The notes beneath the pieces are model-generated. The model was not told the origin of the DNA. It saw only the letters and a list, made by a program, of their open reading frames with translations, and ran no database searches. A stretch of 64,000 nt of DNA from Silene latifolia (Eukaryota > Streptophyta > Magnoliopsida > Caryophyllales > Caryophyllaceae): assembly GCF_048544455.1 (NCBI RefSeq), contig NC_133531.1:67370099-67434098 (forward strand), written 5' to 3'. This document shows positions 10,464 to 21,720 of this stretch, piece after piece. The position numbers and the translations under genes were made by a program. The first letter of the stretch is position 1. Every line of letters begins with the position of its first letter.

Positions 10464-11792
10464 TCATTTACAATCAAAGCAGCTCAAAGCTCTTAGCATG
10501 AGATCATATATCTGCGCATGTGTTACACAAGAGCATAAGTAGCACCATGATATAAAAATAAAATAGGAAATTGAAATATTTAATCGTTTAAGCCTGACAA
10601 ATTTCCTATGACAGCTCCTAAATTTGTCCACAAAATAAAGGAGCTCAGAAGCAATTATCAATAATCTAAGGCATTGTTTCAGATTAACAAAATTGAAATG
10701 ATAAGAACGGTGAAAAATCGTTATATTACTTGTCCAACTGGGAGGGGATATGGCATTAAAAGAAGAAACACGAGTCATACGAGGTAGCGTACTGTTAATA
10801 TTAACAACAATAAAATTATCGCTAATTACCTCAGGTGGGTTGCTCTCAATGTCGGAATCATTGACAAAGGAAAATATTACCTCATTCGTGCTAGGAGCAA
10901 TTACCGACTCAGCAGTCTTCTCGTCACCCTCCTCAGTGGATTCTGTCCCGTAAATCGCAGCTTCAAGTGCATCCAACTCGGCTTTGAATAGGGGAGATTC
11001 ACCGTATCCATTATCATCATCAAAATCGTCATCTAGAACAAACCCACATGACGAATCAATGCTCTCACTGGCCAAATCAGTCGATCGAGTAGAATTGTTA
11101 CTCGATCAAAAGCTTTCCTCATGATATTCACTCGATCGAGCACATAAATTAACTCGATCGAGTATTTCTTCTAAGCAACTGTTCGATCGAGTGGTGTATT
11201 CTGTTCGATCGAACACTTCTTCTGATATTCTACTCGATCGAACACTATTACTAGCTCGATCGAGTGATTTCTCTAGTGCAGCGCAGAAATCTTCATAACT
11301 CGCTTCATTTTCAGATAGATCTTCGTAATCCGAGTCATCCAAATCATTAATAGCACTGGGCAACTCGGGTCCTTCATGGGAAAGACCACTCTTGGTGTAG
11401 GTAGAGTATACCTCTTCTGGTTGCCTACTATTCGACTCAGCTACTAGCTGAGCTATTTGAGACTCTAGCTCATTGAGTTGAGCTTTTGTACATCTATCAT
11501 ATTCTTGCCTTTTGGATGCAAGTGCCTTCATCAAAGATTTAAGCTCCGCAATCTCTTCTTTCCGTATATCAGGAGGAGGAGCCTGTTGTTGCGGTGGCCA
11601 GACAAACAGAGGCTGTTGGTAGCCTCGTTGATAAGGTAGATGTGGCGGCACAACTACAGCGGGATGGCTAACTTGTCTACGGTGCTTGAACGCGTAGACC
11701 TCGTCGTTCTCTGCCATGCAAATAGCTGCATTGTGCTCAGCAGCACCACATCTCCCACAGTAAACCACCTGCTGCGCCATAGGATGGAACAT
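10464..11792 (-). pseudogene. gag-like protein (C-terminal zinc finger part) with one nonsense mutation
   Basis: A single frame of 443 codons is interrupted once, by TGA at 11108-11106. It opens with MFHPMAQQVVYCGRCGAAEH and a CCHC-like finger (CGRCGAAEHNAAIC, residues about 12-25), then a Pro/Gln-rich linker, a coiled-coil-like segment (EIAELKSLMKALASKR) and an acidic region. The ACTCGATCGAGT array at 11086-11264 lies inside the coding sequence and is translated as recurring DR and RSS/RSN words. The stop codon falls in one array unit, where a C-to-T change turned CGA into TGA. After the stop the frame continues through a very acidic segment (LDDDFDDDNGYGES). The usual N-terminal capsid domain is absent, so this is only the distal part of gag. 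Confidence 0.65.
11086..11264. repeat. ACTCGATCGAGT palindrome array inside the gag-like frame
   Basis: Eight or nine copies of TCGATCGA-centred palindromes occur, with variants TTCGATCGAGT and TTCGATCGAAC. This matches the motif in the element's LTRs but lies within protein-coding sequence. Confidence 0.88.
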
Positions 11793-11971
11793 AGGTGGAG
11801 GTCAAAGGTACTCAAGCCTTCACTTTGACGATCTTTTACCTAGAACTGTCTAGGTAGGACCTGTAGGGCCTATCAAAACAACACTCAAGGAAAAAGATAA
11901 GAACTGCCTCAAGGAATAAATCCCTTGAGGCTAAAGACAGACAACAAGAAACAAGTAAATAAATAGTTGCC

Positions 11972-11989
11972 TCCTCGGCAACGGCGCCA
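11972..11989 (-). other. Primer binding site, tRNA-Asp (one mismatch)
   Basis: The minus strand reads TGGCGCCGTTGCCGAGGA, matching the tRNA-Asp complement at 17 of 18 positions, 5 bases inside the 5' LTR. Confidence 0.85.
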
Positions 11990-11994
11990 AAATT

Positions 11995-13450
11995 TGATAC
12001 CGTCGTCAAGTACCAAAAATAAAATACCTAGTTACATTAACAGAAGCTAGCCGTAAGTAGGGTCGATCTCCACGGGGAAGCGGTCACTATCGACTTGTCA
12101 ACTCGGTCTGTCTAAGGTCACTAAACTGGGGGTTTGAATTGTTTTAGCTAAACTAATGAGATTAAGGGGAGAGAATTAATGATAAGAGAAATTAATAAGA
12201 AAGATAGAACACTAGGATGTCGGGTTATCAACGAACGTCAGTTAAATACAGCTAAGGTCACAGATTAATCAATGTGTCGGTCTAAGGGGCAACGAATATC
12301 TCCTTCCGATCTCAATTCGCCCTAAAATACTATTAGTTTAGCTTCCGCCCTCACTAAAGCATCATATTGTTCACTGCGGGTCTCACCCCTTCCAACCTTC
12401 CGGTCTAGGTCAAGGCTTACCAAGGTTAAAAAGGCTAAATGCATCGATTCAAATAGCTAGATACAATTAAAGCAGCGATTAACAACATAGACATAACAAC
12501 AACGACAAATCTATGAACTAATTAGCAATTAAAATCGGTCCATTGAATCCCCTAATCCTAGCAGGGTAATTAGCTAGACATGGTAAAGGGAAGAGCAAAT
12601 GGTAAAAGAATAAACATTAAATAAAGAGAGGAAAAGAGAAAGGAGAATTACAGAGTAAAATCCGGAAAGCAGAGAACAGTAGAAAAGTAACAGGGAAAAA
12701 GTATTGTAAAGTAGTGTATGAGATAGGGAAGAGAGTTACAAATGTCGTCCATCTTCCTATTTATAAGAAAATAGAACTTTTATTTAACCTAATGACGGAT
12801 TAAAGCTAAAAAGGCCCGAACCCAATAGAAACCACTCGATCGAGCCCTTTTAAACTACTCAATCGAGTAAAATAAAGCTCAAACCACTCGATCGAATAGA
12901 AAATATACTCGATCAAGTAAACCCTAAAATGCAACTATTCGATCGAGTAGAAAAAGGACTTGATCGAACATAATTGTACTCGATCGAGTACTTTCCAGCG
13001 CACAATTCCTGCTTCGCGCACGGAATTTCAAACAGCTGCCATTTCTTCGTTACTTGGGAAAATAGGACGATTCTGGTGGCATTAGAAAGCTAAGAGGACA
13101 AGCTTTCATTTCAAATTGGAATGACCTGAATATCTATTGTAGAAATAGAGATATGGCTCTTCAAAGTAGGCACTAGCAATTTGAAATTCTTCCTTTGCTC
13201 GCCTAGCTATCTTACTTCTTTGCGCATCTCAAAATAGCTACATTCCCGCTCCAAATTCACTCTTTCTCCAAATGCATGCTATACGGACGGTAAAAAGGCT
13301 CAATTTCACTATTTTCTGGTCCATTCCTGCAAATAAGACGAAACAAACCAAAGTAGCATATTCGGGGCATTTCGTAGCATAAAACTACGATAATAGCATA
13401 GAAATACGTGCATAAAAAGGCCTAAAGGACTATATAAAATGCACGTATCA
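11995..13450 (-). repeat. 5' LTR
   Basis: This 1456-bp copy matches the LTR at 7160-8624 with scattered substitutions and a few short indels (for example a missing ATTTAATTT-type stretch near 12785). TATAAATA lies at 12765-12758 on the minus strand and the palindrome array at 12834-12990. Confidence 0.88.
12834..12990. repeat. ACTCGATCGAGT palindrome array, LTR copy 2
   Basis: Equivalent to the array at 8008-8163, with several units changed by single substitutions at CG sites (for example ACTCAATCGAGT and ACTCGATCAAGT). Confidence 0.88.
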
Positions 13451-13496
13451 AATCTCCCCAAACCAAACCTTTACTCGTCCTCGAGTAAACTAAGAG
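13451..13496 (-). repeat. Internal-end sequence outside the 5' LTR
   Basis: About 46 bp directly outside the 5' LTR repeat the polypurine tract and adjoining internal DNA found at 8625-8670 (AATCTCCCCAAACC and onward to GAGTAAACTAA). A normal insertion has only a target duplication here. Confidence 0.8.
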
Positions 13497-13509
13497 TGAT
13501 AAAAAAAGG

Positions 13510-13785
13510 TTAAGGTGTGTGGGTTGTTGTTCCGAAGTGCGGGGTTCACAGTCACAAGTTTGGAAAGTTTCTAGAAGGTTATAGGCGTAGAGCAAAATTT
13601 ACTGAAGAACTGAAAGAATTGATTAAGCAGTATCGGCAGTCTCATGTGAAACCGGGGATGGTTAGACACGCTTTTACGCTTCAGTATCCTGATCAACCGC
13701 CTCCGATTCTGAAACAAATTTAGAATGAGAATGCCCGATTGAGTGCGAAGGATAGAGATAGGAGAAATAGTGTGCAATAGACCCT
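13510..13785 (+). pseudogene. Fragment of MULE/FAR1-like transposase
   Basis: The plus-strand frame encodes KCGVHSHKFGKFLEGYRRR, then FTEELKELIKQYRQSHVKPG and PPPILKQI, a stop (TAG), and in the same frame NENARLSAKDRDRRNSVQ. The C-x-H-x-H-K-F...LEGY pattern, followed by a helix ending in a QIYN-like motif (the stop replaces the Tyr position), resembles the N-terminal zinc-binding and linker region of Mutator-like/FAR1-type transposases. The left side is cut by the LTR element and similarity ends near 13785. Confidence 0.5.
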
Positions 13786-13789
13786 GTCA

Positions 13790-14217
13790 ATATCCAACTA
13801 GTATCTTTCCCTCTAGCTCTTACTTTCCTCTGCGGCTCAGGAATCGAAGTGTTGGACCCCTCACCATAGACCTCAAATCTACCATGGATCCCCCCGCCTA
13901 ACACGTAAAGCAGAAGTAGCCTCCACATTTTCCGCCTCCACATTTCCCGCCTCCTGATTTCCCGGCACCTCATTTTCCATCACCTCATTTCCTGCCTCCT
14001 CATCTTCCTCTTCCTCATTTTCCGACCCCTCATAATTTCTTATCTCATCCTCAAGCTCTCTCTGATATTGCTCGTACTCGCCACCTTCATAAAAATCTGT
14101 CTCAGAAGGCATAGAAACTTCTTTCTAACCAAAACTAGTACTACCCATCTTGAAAGTAATTGTTTTCCAGCGAGCAGAAGCATGAAGTTTGTTTCGGCGT
14201 TCATCACCATCGGCCAT
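13790..14217 (-). pseudogene. Acidic transposon-like protein, broken
   Basis: Not recognised with certainty. A frame begins at ATG 14217 (MADGDERRNKLHASARW), meets a TAG after 34 codons, continues in frame through MPSETDFYEGGEYEQYQREL and a Glu-rich stretch (SENEEEEDEEAGNEV, then repeated GNxEAxN words), and then shifts into a frame carrying VLGGGIHGRFEVYGEG and QRKVRARGKDTSW. An acidic leader before a basic block would fit a CACTA (En/Spm) accessory protein, but this is only suggestive. The palindrome array at 14480-14706 lies upstream of its start. Confidence 0.35.
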
Positions 14218-14479
14218 CTGCATTAACGAACAATTTAGTTACGTAAAACTACAAATATAATGCTAATTTAAATGTAATATTATAAAAAAAAATATAAAAC
14301 TAATTTAAATGTAATATTATAAATAAACTAATTCAAACTTAGATATAAAAAAACATAATATTCGAAGTAAAAATAGAAAAAAAAATTAAACGCATTAAAA
14401 AAAATTCAAAAACGTAATTTACGAAATAAAAATAGAAAAAAAAAAATTAAACGGATTTAAAAAAAAAAAAAAAAAAAAA
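14218..14479. other. AT-rich spacer
   Basis: A-rich DNA with long A runs near 14440-14480 separates the acidic frame from the palindrome array. No gene or defined repeat was seen. Confidence 0.5.
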
Positions 14480-14706
14480 GGTTCATTCATGTGAAATACA
14501 CGAAACTGGCTTGGTCCATTCGTGTGAAATACACGAAAATGGCCTGGTCCATTCGTGTGAAATACACGAAACAACCCAGGTCTATTCGTGTAAATCACAC
14601 GAAAATACCCAGGTCCATTCGTGTGATTTGCACGAAATAGCCCAGGCAGTTTCGTGTATTTCACACGAAATTACCCAGGTGGTTTCGTGTATTTCACACG
14701 AATGGA
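14480..14706. repeat. Array of TTCGTGT...ACACGAA palindromes
   Basis: Seven units of about 31-33 bp each contain a palindrome such as TTCGTGTGAAATACACGAA, separated by spacers like ATGGCCTGGTCCA or TAGCCCAGGTC. The central bases invert along the array: GAAAT in the first units, ATTTC in the last ones. Confidence 0.85.
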
Positions 14707-15451
14707 CCACCTCCGTTCCCAGATTTTCGCTGTTCGTCTTTTTTTTTTTTTGGGTTTTCCGCATTCAATCAAACACAACAATCCACAAACAAACAACCTA
14801 ATTTTGGGTCTATTCATCACAAATCTATACCTAAATCAACCTATACAAAAATCTATACTAACCAAACAAATTTAATTGGGTTACAAAACCAAATTAAAAA
14901 ACATACCTTCTTCTAGTTTGGGAGGAATGAAGAAGAAATCCGTTTGAAGTTTGAAGCGATTTGTTCTTCGTTGTTGTTGATGTTGAAACGGTTTTTAAAA
15001 TTTGAATTTGAAAAAAAAAGGGAGTGATCAGTGATGTTACTGATGTTGTTGCTGGGTTGTGTTTGTGAGGAGTGATGTTTTTTTTTTTGAAAAGTTTTTT
15101 TTATTTTTGAAGCAGTATTGAAGCAATTTTGAAGCAATTTTTAATAAAATACGAAACTCGAGAAAAAGTAATATACAAACAACTTTGTGCTTGTATAATA
15201 TTCAAGGGTAAAAAAGTAATTTTTAGGGGCGATATGAGTAAACTTAGGGGCGATCTTTAGCAATATAGATGAAATCAAGCATGTTTTTAATAACATATAC
15301 TCCAGAATCTAACCGAACGGAGGAAGTACTGTAGAAGTTTTAGTATGAAAAAGTAGCATTCAGAATAATTATCTATTGAGGGCTTGTTTGGAATTCATGG
15401 AATAATGGGGGTAAATTTTATTTGGATAATAATTACTGGGAAATTAATTAG
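14707..15451. other. Region without recognised features
   Basis: AT-rich DNA with homopolymer runs (T-run near 14738, A/T runs 15010-15110). Short open frames on both strands show no recognisable family. Confidence 0.45.
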
Positions 15452-15899
15452 GGGTGTTTGGTTCACCCAATATAGGTAAGAGGTATGAGTCTAGAATGAA
15501 CCAAACTCATACCATCTGTTTGTTTGACAAAAATGAAGGTTTCATACTCATCCCTCAAACCTATTAGATATGTGTTTCTCATACACAGGGAGAGGGTGGG
15601 TATGAGATTGATACCCATGGTATCAAATTAGAATTAGAAATATTAAAAAGTGATAAAAACAATTGTAAAAAACTCTTTTTATATATTTATTTGATTAAAT
15701 TTTCTCTACATGATTTAATAGTATAAAAATTATTATTAAAAATATTGTATTTTGAAGATTTTTTAGCTTTGATTGATTTCTAACCCCATACCCCCAAAAT
15801 TAAACCAAACACAAGGTATAAGGTATCAAGTTCCAATCCGATACCACCCAGGTATGATTCCCGATTCCAAACCCATATCCACGCATGAACCAAACACCC
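15452..15899. mobile_element. MITE with GGGTGTTTGGTTCA inverted ends
   Basis: The left end GGGTGTTTGGTTCA and the right end TGAACCAAACACCC are perfect 14-bp inverted repeats 448 bp apart, with no coding sequence between. Several subterminal words (GATACC, GGTAT) are also inverted. Flanking duplications are unclear, so the superfamily is not assigned. Confidence 0.75.
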
Positions 15900-15949
15900 T
15901 CTCACAGAGGTAATGAGTTCTTTGATGATTACTGAGGGGATATGTTTTA

Positions 15950-16621
15950 GGTCCTGTTCTTTTGGACTTCTATTTGCCTTTTTAAGTTTAGTTCCTTTTC
16001 TATAAGTTCAGTTCTTATAAGTTCAGTTCAATTCCTATAAGTTCAGTTCAGTTCAGCTCTTATAAGTTTAGTTCAGTTCAGTTCCTATAAGTTCAATTCA
16101 GCTTCTATAAGTTCAGTTTAAACAAATTCATACAAATATTAACTATAAATTCATACCCGTTTTTTAATTAACGAATTAAAAAAAATAGTACCCTTTTCAT
16201 TAAAATTAATGCAAAAAAAAATTCAATATATTAAAATTATCCTATATACATTTTTTTTTTTAAAAAAAATAGATGGTTAGAAAAAAAATAGATGGATTCG
16301 ATGATGTCAGTGAAAATGAAGATGAAAGTGACGAGTATGACGATAATATGGAAATAAATTGTTAGAAAAAAAATGTAATATGTAACTTATTTTTTATTCT
16401 AATGTATTGTAATAGTTGTAAAAAAAATTAATATATATAAAGCGTAAAATTTTTATAAGTTCAGTTCGACTTCTATATGCTCAACTCTTATAAGTTTAGT
16501 TCAGTTCCTATAAGTTCAGTTCAGTTCAACTCCTATAAGTTCAGTTCAGCTTTTATAAATTCAGTTCAGTTCTTATAAATTAAGTTCAGTTCAGCAAATA
16601 GAAATTTAAAAGAACAATGTC
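15950..16621. mobile_element. PIF/Harbinger (Tourist-like) element, AAGTTCAG-rich
   Basis: The termini GGTCCTGTTCTTTTGGACTT and, inverted, GACATTGTTCTTTTAAATTT form an imperfect inverted repeat extending through CTATTTGC, with TTA on each side as the 3-bp target duplication typical of PIF/Harbinger. The interior is mostly copies of TATAAGTTCAGTTCAG in one direction at both ends. A short coding remnant at about 16290-16365 ends in acidic residues (ENEDESDEYDDNMEIN-stop) and matches the remnant at 38065-38229 in the larger element at 28817-39628. Confidence 0.75.
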
Positions 16622-16649
16622 TTACTCCCTTAATCATTACCCAAAAAAC

Positions 16650-16721
16650 AAAGGATGGGTAATGTATTGATGTACCTTATCTATCAAAGGATGGGTAATG
16701 TATTGATGTACCTTATCTATC
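16650..16721 (+). repeat. 36-bp perfect tandem duplication
   Basis: Two identical adjacent 36-bp units begin AAAGGATGGGTAATG and end CTTATCTATC. Confidence 0.9.
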
Positions 16722-18002
16722 ACTTCTTTACTCATTCTCCCTCTGTTACCCTTAAACCAAGCAGAAGGTAATGTAACCGGTACTTTTAAACTATCTTCAA
16801 CTTGAACATTTAAGTATTAAGGTCAAAGTTGAGGCAAAAATGATTAGTAGTTAGGTAAATAAACAAATGGAGATAAAAAGCATTATTTAAGTTGGAGTCT
16901 AGGAGAGGAGGATTTGTGTCGGTGGATCCGTGGAAGAATGTTTGGGTCCAAGTTTGGCCGAATGGAGAATTATCATCATATATACCTTCATTGGTTCACA
17001 AGTTTCAAGTCAATAAAAGCCACTTTGAATTTTTTAGTGGTGTTCGTATTGACCAAATGCTCGTAAGGAGGAATTTAATAGTACTATTTCTATATTTTTA
17101 AAACAAATATATTTTTGCAAATATTAAAGTGAAAAGTTCCGGGGGGACTCAACCCCCTCGTCATCAAAAAAAAAAAAAAAAAAAGTGAAAAGTTTACCTC
17201 GTAAATAAAAAACGTCATATATGAAGAAATGTAGGGAGTATAATATAACTATATAAGGTGTTTTGTTTTGGTTTATATAGAAAAATAAGGAAATGAGTTT
17301 AGGTTAAAAAGATAAAGGAGTAAGGAGTATAATTATCAATTTTCGCTAAAGGTGATTAACGCGGGCATATGTTCGATAGGATAAAATTTTCATGAATTTT
17401 TGAGTCTTTAGACATGCGATATACACTATACTCCGTGGTAACTTTGAAATACATAAATTGTTTAATCTTTTGTAAACTTTAGAAAATACATTATTCGTGT
17501 TCGCTTTTTTTATGACCAAACTGACCGGATCTAGTCCTTCCCAGAAACCCTACAAACAGTAATACTACATCTACATGTCTCTACATAGTCGAGGTTTCCA
17601 CCGGTTCTTTTTCGTTCAATAATATACCCGTACGATGGGCAGGCTGGCATATGAATCTCACACATTCTTACTCTTTTTCTTTCTTTTTACTACTACATCT
17701 TTTTCCTTTAGTTTGGCTAAGTGGGACACAATTGATGGGAAGAGTCGACTAGATCGACTCCGTACTATTTGTGAAATTTGGGAAGAAAAATGAGATTTGA
17801 TGATTTGGAATACTCTTAAAACAGAAGACACTATTCAAAACATGCACTTGCATTAATAATGATGGATTGAAAATGACATTTTCCTAAGAATATTCTTACG
17901 AAGAGTACTACGTACCAACCATTCAATTAGATGAACGCTAACACTTAAGACTACAACAGTCAAGTCACAAGTCCAAATCTTATTATACTAATGCATTATT
18001 GT
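16722..18002. other. AT-rich region, little recognised
   Basis: Apart from the retroposon tail at 17139-17181 nothing is recognised. The frame starting at 16892 (69 codons) has no known similarity. Confidence 0.45.
17139..17181 (+). mobile_element. Very short retroposon insertion (3' tail only)
   Basis: A body of about 23 bp (CCGGGGGGACTCAACCCCCT and a few bases) plus a run of about 20 A is flanked by a 13-bp direct repeat AAAGTGAAAAGTT at 17126-17138 and 17182-17194. This is the signature of a severely 5'-truncated LINE or SINE insertion. Confidence 0.75.
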
Positions 18003-18186
18003 TGCATAAAATCTCATTATAAACGGCACGTATTCGTCTATAAGTAGTGACGGACCAAATACAATACCATATTTCTAATAGGACAAACAATAAGTAGGGT
18101 GGTGGGGCCAAAAATATCACCACTCTCAAGCTATTTGACCCGTCTTTAGTTATAGAGGGATATATCCGTCTATAGCAAGACTAGTT
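18003..18186. mobile_element. Small inverted-repeat MITE, GTCTATA family (copy 1)
   Basis: The ends read ATAAACGG...CGTCTATAA on the left and TATATCCGTCTATAGCAAG on the right; internal GACCCGTCTTTAGTTATAGA is shared with the copy at 49949-50110, which lies in the opposite orientation. Confidence 0.65.
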
Positions 18187-19007
18187 GTTATTATTGAGCC
18201 ATCGAGGGAGTCGGTCAGGATTCCCGAGTATCCCACCCTTATATTTGAGTTTCATTTTAGTTATGCTAATAGATAATTGGTTAACATAAATTGTCAACGG
18301 ATGAAATATATAGCAAATCATATGATAAGTTGCCTAGAAAAGCCTAAAATTTTTGTCTCTATTTAGTAGTATTTGACCCGTTTTAAGATTTAAGACGTAT
18401 ACTCCATTTTAAGTAAGACTTACTGATTTGTTAAACTGTGTGCAAGTAAGCATTATAATTTCAATCCTTTCAAAAAAAAACATTATAATTTCAAAGTTGA
18501 GATATTATTCGAACCTTGAACCAATTATCGATTATGCTTCCTTTTTAAATCTTAACTAGTTTTGTTACCCGTGAGAATGCACGGGACTATTTATGGTTTT
18601 TCCGCTTATGTTTATTGTTTGATGTCATGTGTACAATGTACTCGATCTTGACATCTTGTGAAAAATTAAGATTTAGATGATAGCCTAGAACCTTATTTTA
18701 GTTTTTGTTATATTTTTGTATGTGTTAAGCACGAAGTTCCATACTACTTTATCCTTTTAACTAAAGAGAATTGAGACAATGCTCTTATGATGGAGGTGGG
18801 GAAGTTAATATATAGGCGATATTATTGGATATTCAAAAATTAAAAAAGAGAGCATTAATTTTAGGATAAATTTTTGGAGAAAATGAACAGTAAAAATGAG
18901 ATACAACCATATAAGGACTAATACTTGAAAAATTGAGTTTTAAATCATTTACATGTATTGTGATATTATTTGCTTCAGTGATAAATAATCATCATCAAGA
19001 CCCTTAC

Positions 19008-19840
19008 TAAACTACCCTATTTAACATTTTTTTCTTTTATTTAATAAGATGACCTATTGTTTCCCTTTAATATTATTATACTTTGTATTTATGTTATCAT
19101 AATTTATTTTTTTATCTTCACCTTCATTAACAAAATCTTTTTTCTTCCCTATAATAAATTGTTAGAAATTAATGTGAAGAATAATTACAAAAAATTTCTT
19201 ATATAATTATTATAATAATCCTAATTTAAAATTTCTTACCAAAATATCATTATATCTATATTAAATTAATTGTGTACATTAAAAATTTCACGAGTTAAAA
19301 AATTCTAAGACTCTACAGATCACATCTAAGTTCCATATTTTATAATTAAAATTAAAGTTTTCATAATTGAACGTGTTAGTGAATCGATTAAGATTTTTCA
19401 TACTAATTTTTTTAACTGCTTTATTATGATAAAGTATTGATTGAAAATGATAAATATTTTTTCTTTGATAATTGTTAAACTTAATTATTCAAAAATCGTA
19501 CTACTTAAAAATTACACATTTATTTATTTATTTAAAATGTTAACAAATAAGTAGAATTTTTTTTTTAGAAATATTAGTTGTTAACACACAAAAAAAAACT
19601 TTGTATTTTCCTCTTCTTTGTTATTAAACTACCCTATTTATTTAACATTTATTTCTTTTATTTAATGGGATGACCTTTTTGTTTTCCTTCAACATTATTA
19701 CACTTTGTATTTATGTTACCATAATTTTTTTATCTACCCCTTCATTCGCCAAAATCTTTTTTCTTCCCTATAATAAATTGTTGAAATTAATGCGAAAATT
19801 AATCACAAAAATTTTCTTATATTAATATTATAATAATTGA
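19008..19840 (+). repeat. Diverged direct duplication of about 210 bp
   Basis: 19008-19225 and 19624-19835 share the same order of phrases: ACTACCCTATTT, TTTATTTAAT-GGATGACC, ACTTTGTATTTATGTTA and CTTCCCTATAATAAATTGTT. The offset is about 615 bp with many substitutions. Confidence 0.75.
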
Positions 19841-20272
19841 GACAGTCCTATTGTAAAAAAAACATCTTATTTATCACCAACAAATGTTTTTTTTGTTAGC
19901 GCAAATAAAAAGTCTCATATCTATAATTTGTGTTACGGAGTAAATAGTCTTTGAGCTAGTAGTTTGCTTATATTGCAATGATTCCTCTTTAATTTTTTGG
20001 ATCTCACATTACTAACATCACTGGAAAAATTTATCACTAAAATAAAGTCACAATTTTAACAACGTACCTAAATAAAAGGATCTTATAGCATTTAAACATA
20101 CCAAAAAAGTTGTTGAGAGTAAATACGAAGAACGATGGAATTCCAATAAGATAAATTAGTATTAAAAAATGAGGATTACAATTTTATCATTCATTCTCGA
20201 ACTCACTTTAGTAGCTAGTAGTCTAAAAGTTTTCGTCTATCGATTTTGTATTCAACCAAAAGGATTAGTCAC

Positions 20273-21720
20273 TAAAAAATCACACAAATTACATAGTCGG
20301 GGGTTTGGGAATTTAGGAAGTGACCATTTTCATTCGAACATCTCAAAATATATACACATGACAAAATAAGAAAACTATATAAGGACATGACATGAAATAA
20401 TTAAAAGCACAATAATCTAGAGTACTATATCAAATCTTACTTGTTAAAAAACGCAAACAAAAATCATGGCAAGATAAAACATGCATACTGCTTACATCTC
20501 AATTTTGTACCATTAGAAGACAATATATCAGTGTATTTGAATTCCGATTAAAAAAATCCTACAAAATAAATAATAAAGTAAAAGTTAAGATAATTTTACG
20601 ATTGTGGTAAGCAAATTTCGCTAAACACTTGCTAACAAATTACTTAAAGAGTCGAGTTTTTGGTGATTTAGGAAGCGGCCATTGAACACCTCAAAACATA
20701 TAAACCTGGGAAAATAAGAAACCATATAAGGACATGGAATGACATAATAAAAGGCACAATCATCCAAAGTAATATATCAAGGGAGTTGCTAAATCCCGCA
20801 CATAATTTTACTTAATCCCGCACATTTTCCCATCTTATTCCGAATTTACCCCTCCCATTTCTCACCCTCACCAAGAGAAAAATCAAAAACCAGAAAAATA
20901 AGAATACACCCCATGCCTGCATCCTCCTCCCAATCAACCAATTCTCATAATCTTACTGCAATAAGAAAATTGAACACATAATTTCATGAAATTGCTAATT
21001 GATAACAAAATTTAGTTATTTGTACTAATATTGTCCCCTTTGTTCGACTCTTCATTAATTAGAGAAGCATAATACAATTCCCAATTTCCCAGTTTATGGC
21101 ACCATTGTTCATGAATAATTGAAGATCTTGAATGAGTGGTGGACAAGTTGTTGCTGTCAACATTACATCTGACGAAACCACCCTGTGAACAACCCAACTT
21201 TAATCGTAATTAACATCAATCCAAACCTTAATTGCAAAAATCCTCTTTTCAATTAAAAAAACATCAATTAAATCGATTAAAAAAGACGGTATTAATATAA
21301 TTGTTGATAAAATTGAGAAATTATGTGTGATAATTGTGAATTTCAATGCATAATCATCGAACTATTAACAAATTGATTAGATTTTAAGAGAGAGAGAGAA
21401 GGGAGGGAGAACTCTTTTCAATTCTTTTTTTACGACGAAGGGTAGTTATGGCATAGTAGAGGAAAAGTGTGCGGGATATAGTAAACTAGTGTGCGGGATT
21501 TAGCAAATACGTATATCAATAAGTTAATCTTACTTGCTAACAAAACTAAACAATAATCATATCAAAATAGAACATACTACTCACCTCTTAAATCTCCTAA
21601 GTTAGAAGATAATATATTGATGTATTTGAATTCCCATCAAAGAAATCTTACAAAGTAAATAATGAAGTAAACGTTAAGATAATTTTACGATTGGAGTAAC
21701 AAATTCCAATAAACACTCAA
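20273..21720 (+). repeat. Old tandem duplication, second copy split by a MITE
   Basis: Unit 1 (about 20273-20640) and unit 2 (about 20641-21720) share phrases such as AAGAAACCATATAAGGACAT, ATCTTACTTG, GTATTTGAATTCC and GTTAAGATAATTTTACGATT. Unit 2 is longer because the 731-bp element at 20781-21511 lies inside it. Confidence 0.8.
20781..21511. mobile_element. MITE with TTGCTAAATCCCGCACA inverted ends
   Basis: Left TTGCTAAATCCCGCACA and right TGTGCGGGATTTAGCAAA form inverted repeats that continue with a second ATCCCGCACA block. TATATCAA on both sides (20773-20780, 21512-21519) is an 8-bp target duplication. The interior has no recognised gene; a 61-codon minus-strand frame at 21197-21012 is unassigned. 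The repeated ATCCCGCAC blocks near the ends could be transposase binding sites. Confidence 0.8.

Larger units (their letters stand above)
7160..13450 (-). mobile_element. Non-autonomous LTR retrotransposon with palindrome arrays
   Basis: Two near-identical direct repeats (7160-8624 and 11995-13450) flank a 3.4-kb internal region. On the minus strand the order is 5' LTR, tRNA-Asp primer site, a gag-like frame lacking its N-terminal part, non-coding DNA, polypurine tract, 3' LTR. No protease, reverse transcriptase or integrase was seen, so movement would need proteins from another element. The outer flanks (CTCAG before 7160, AATCT after 13450) do not match, and internal-type sequence continues beyond 13450, so this is not a simple insertion. 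Confidence 0.85.
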
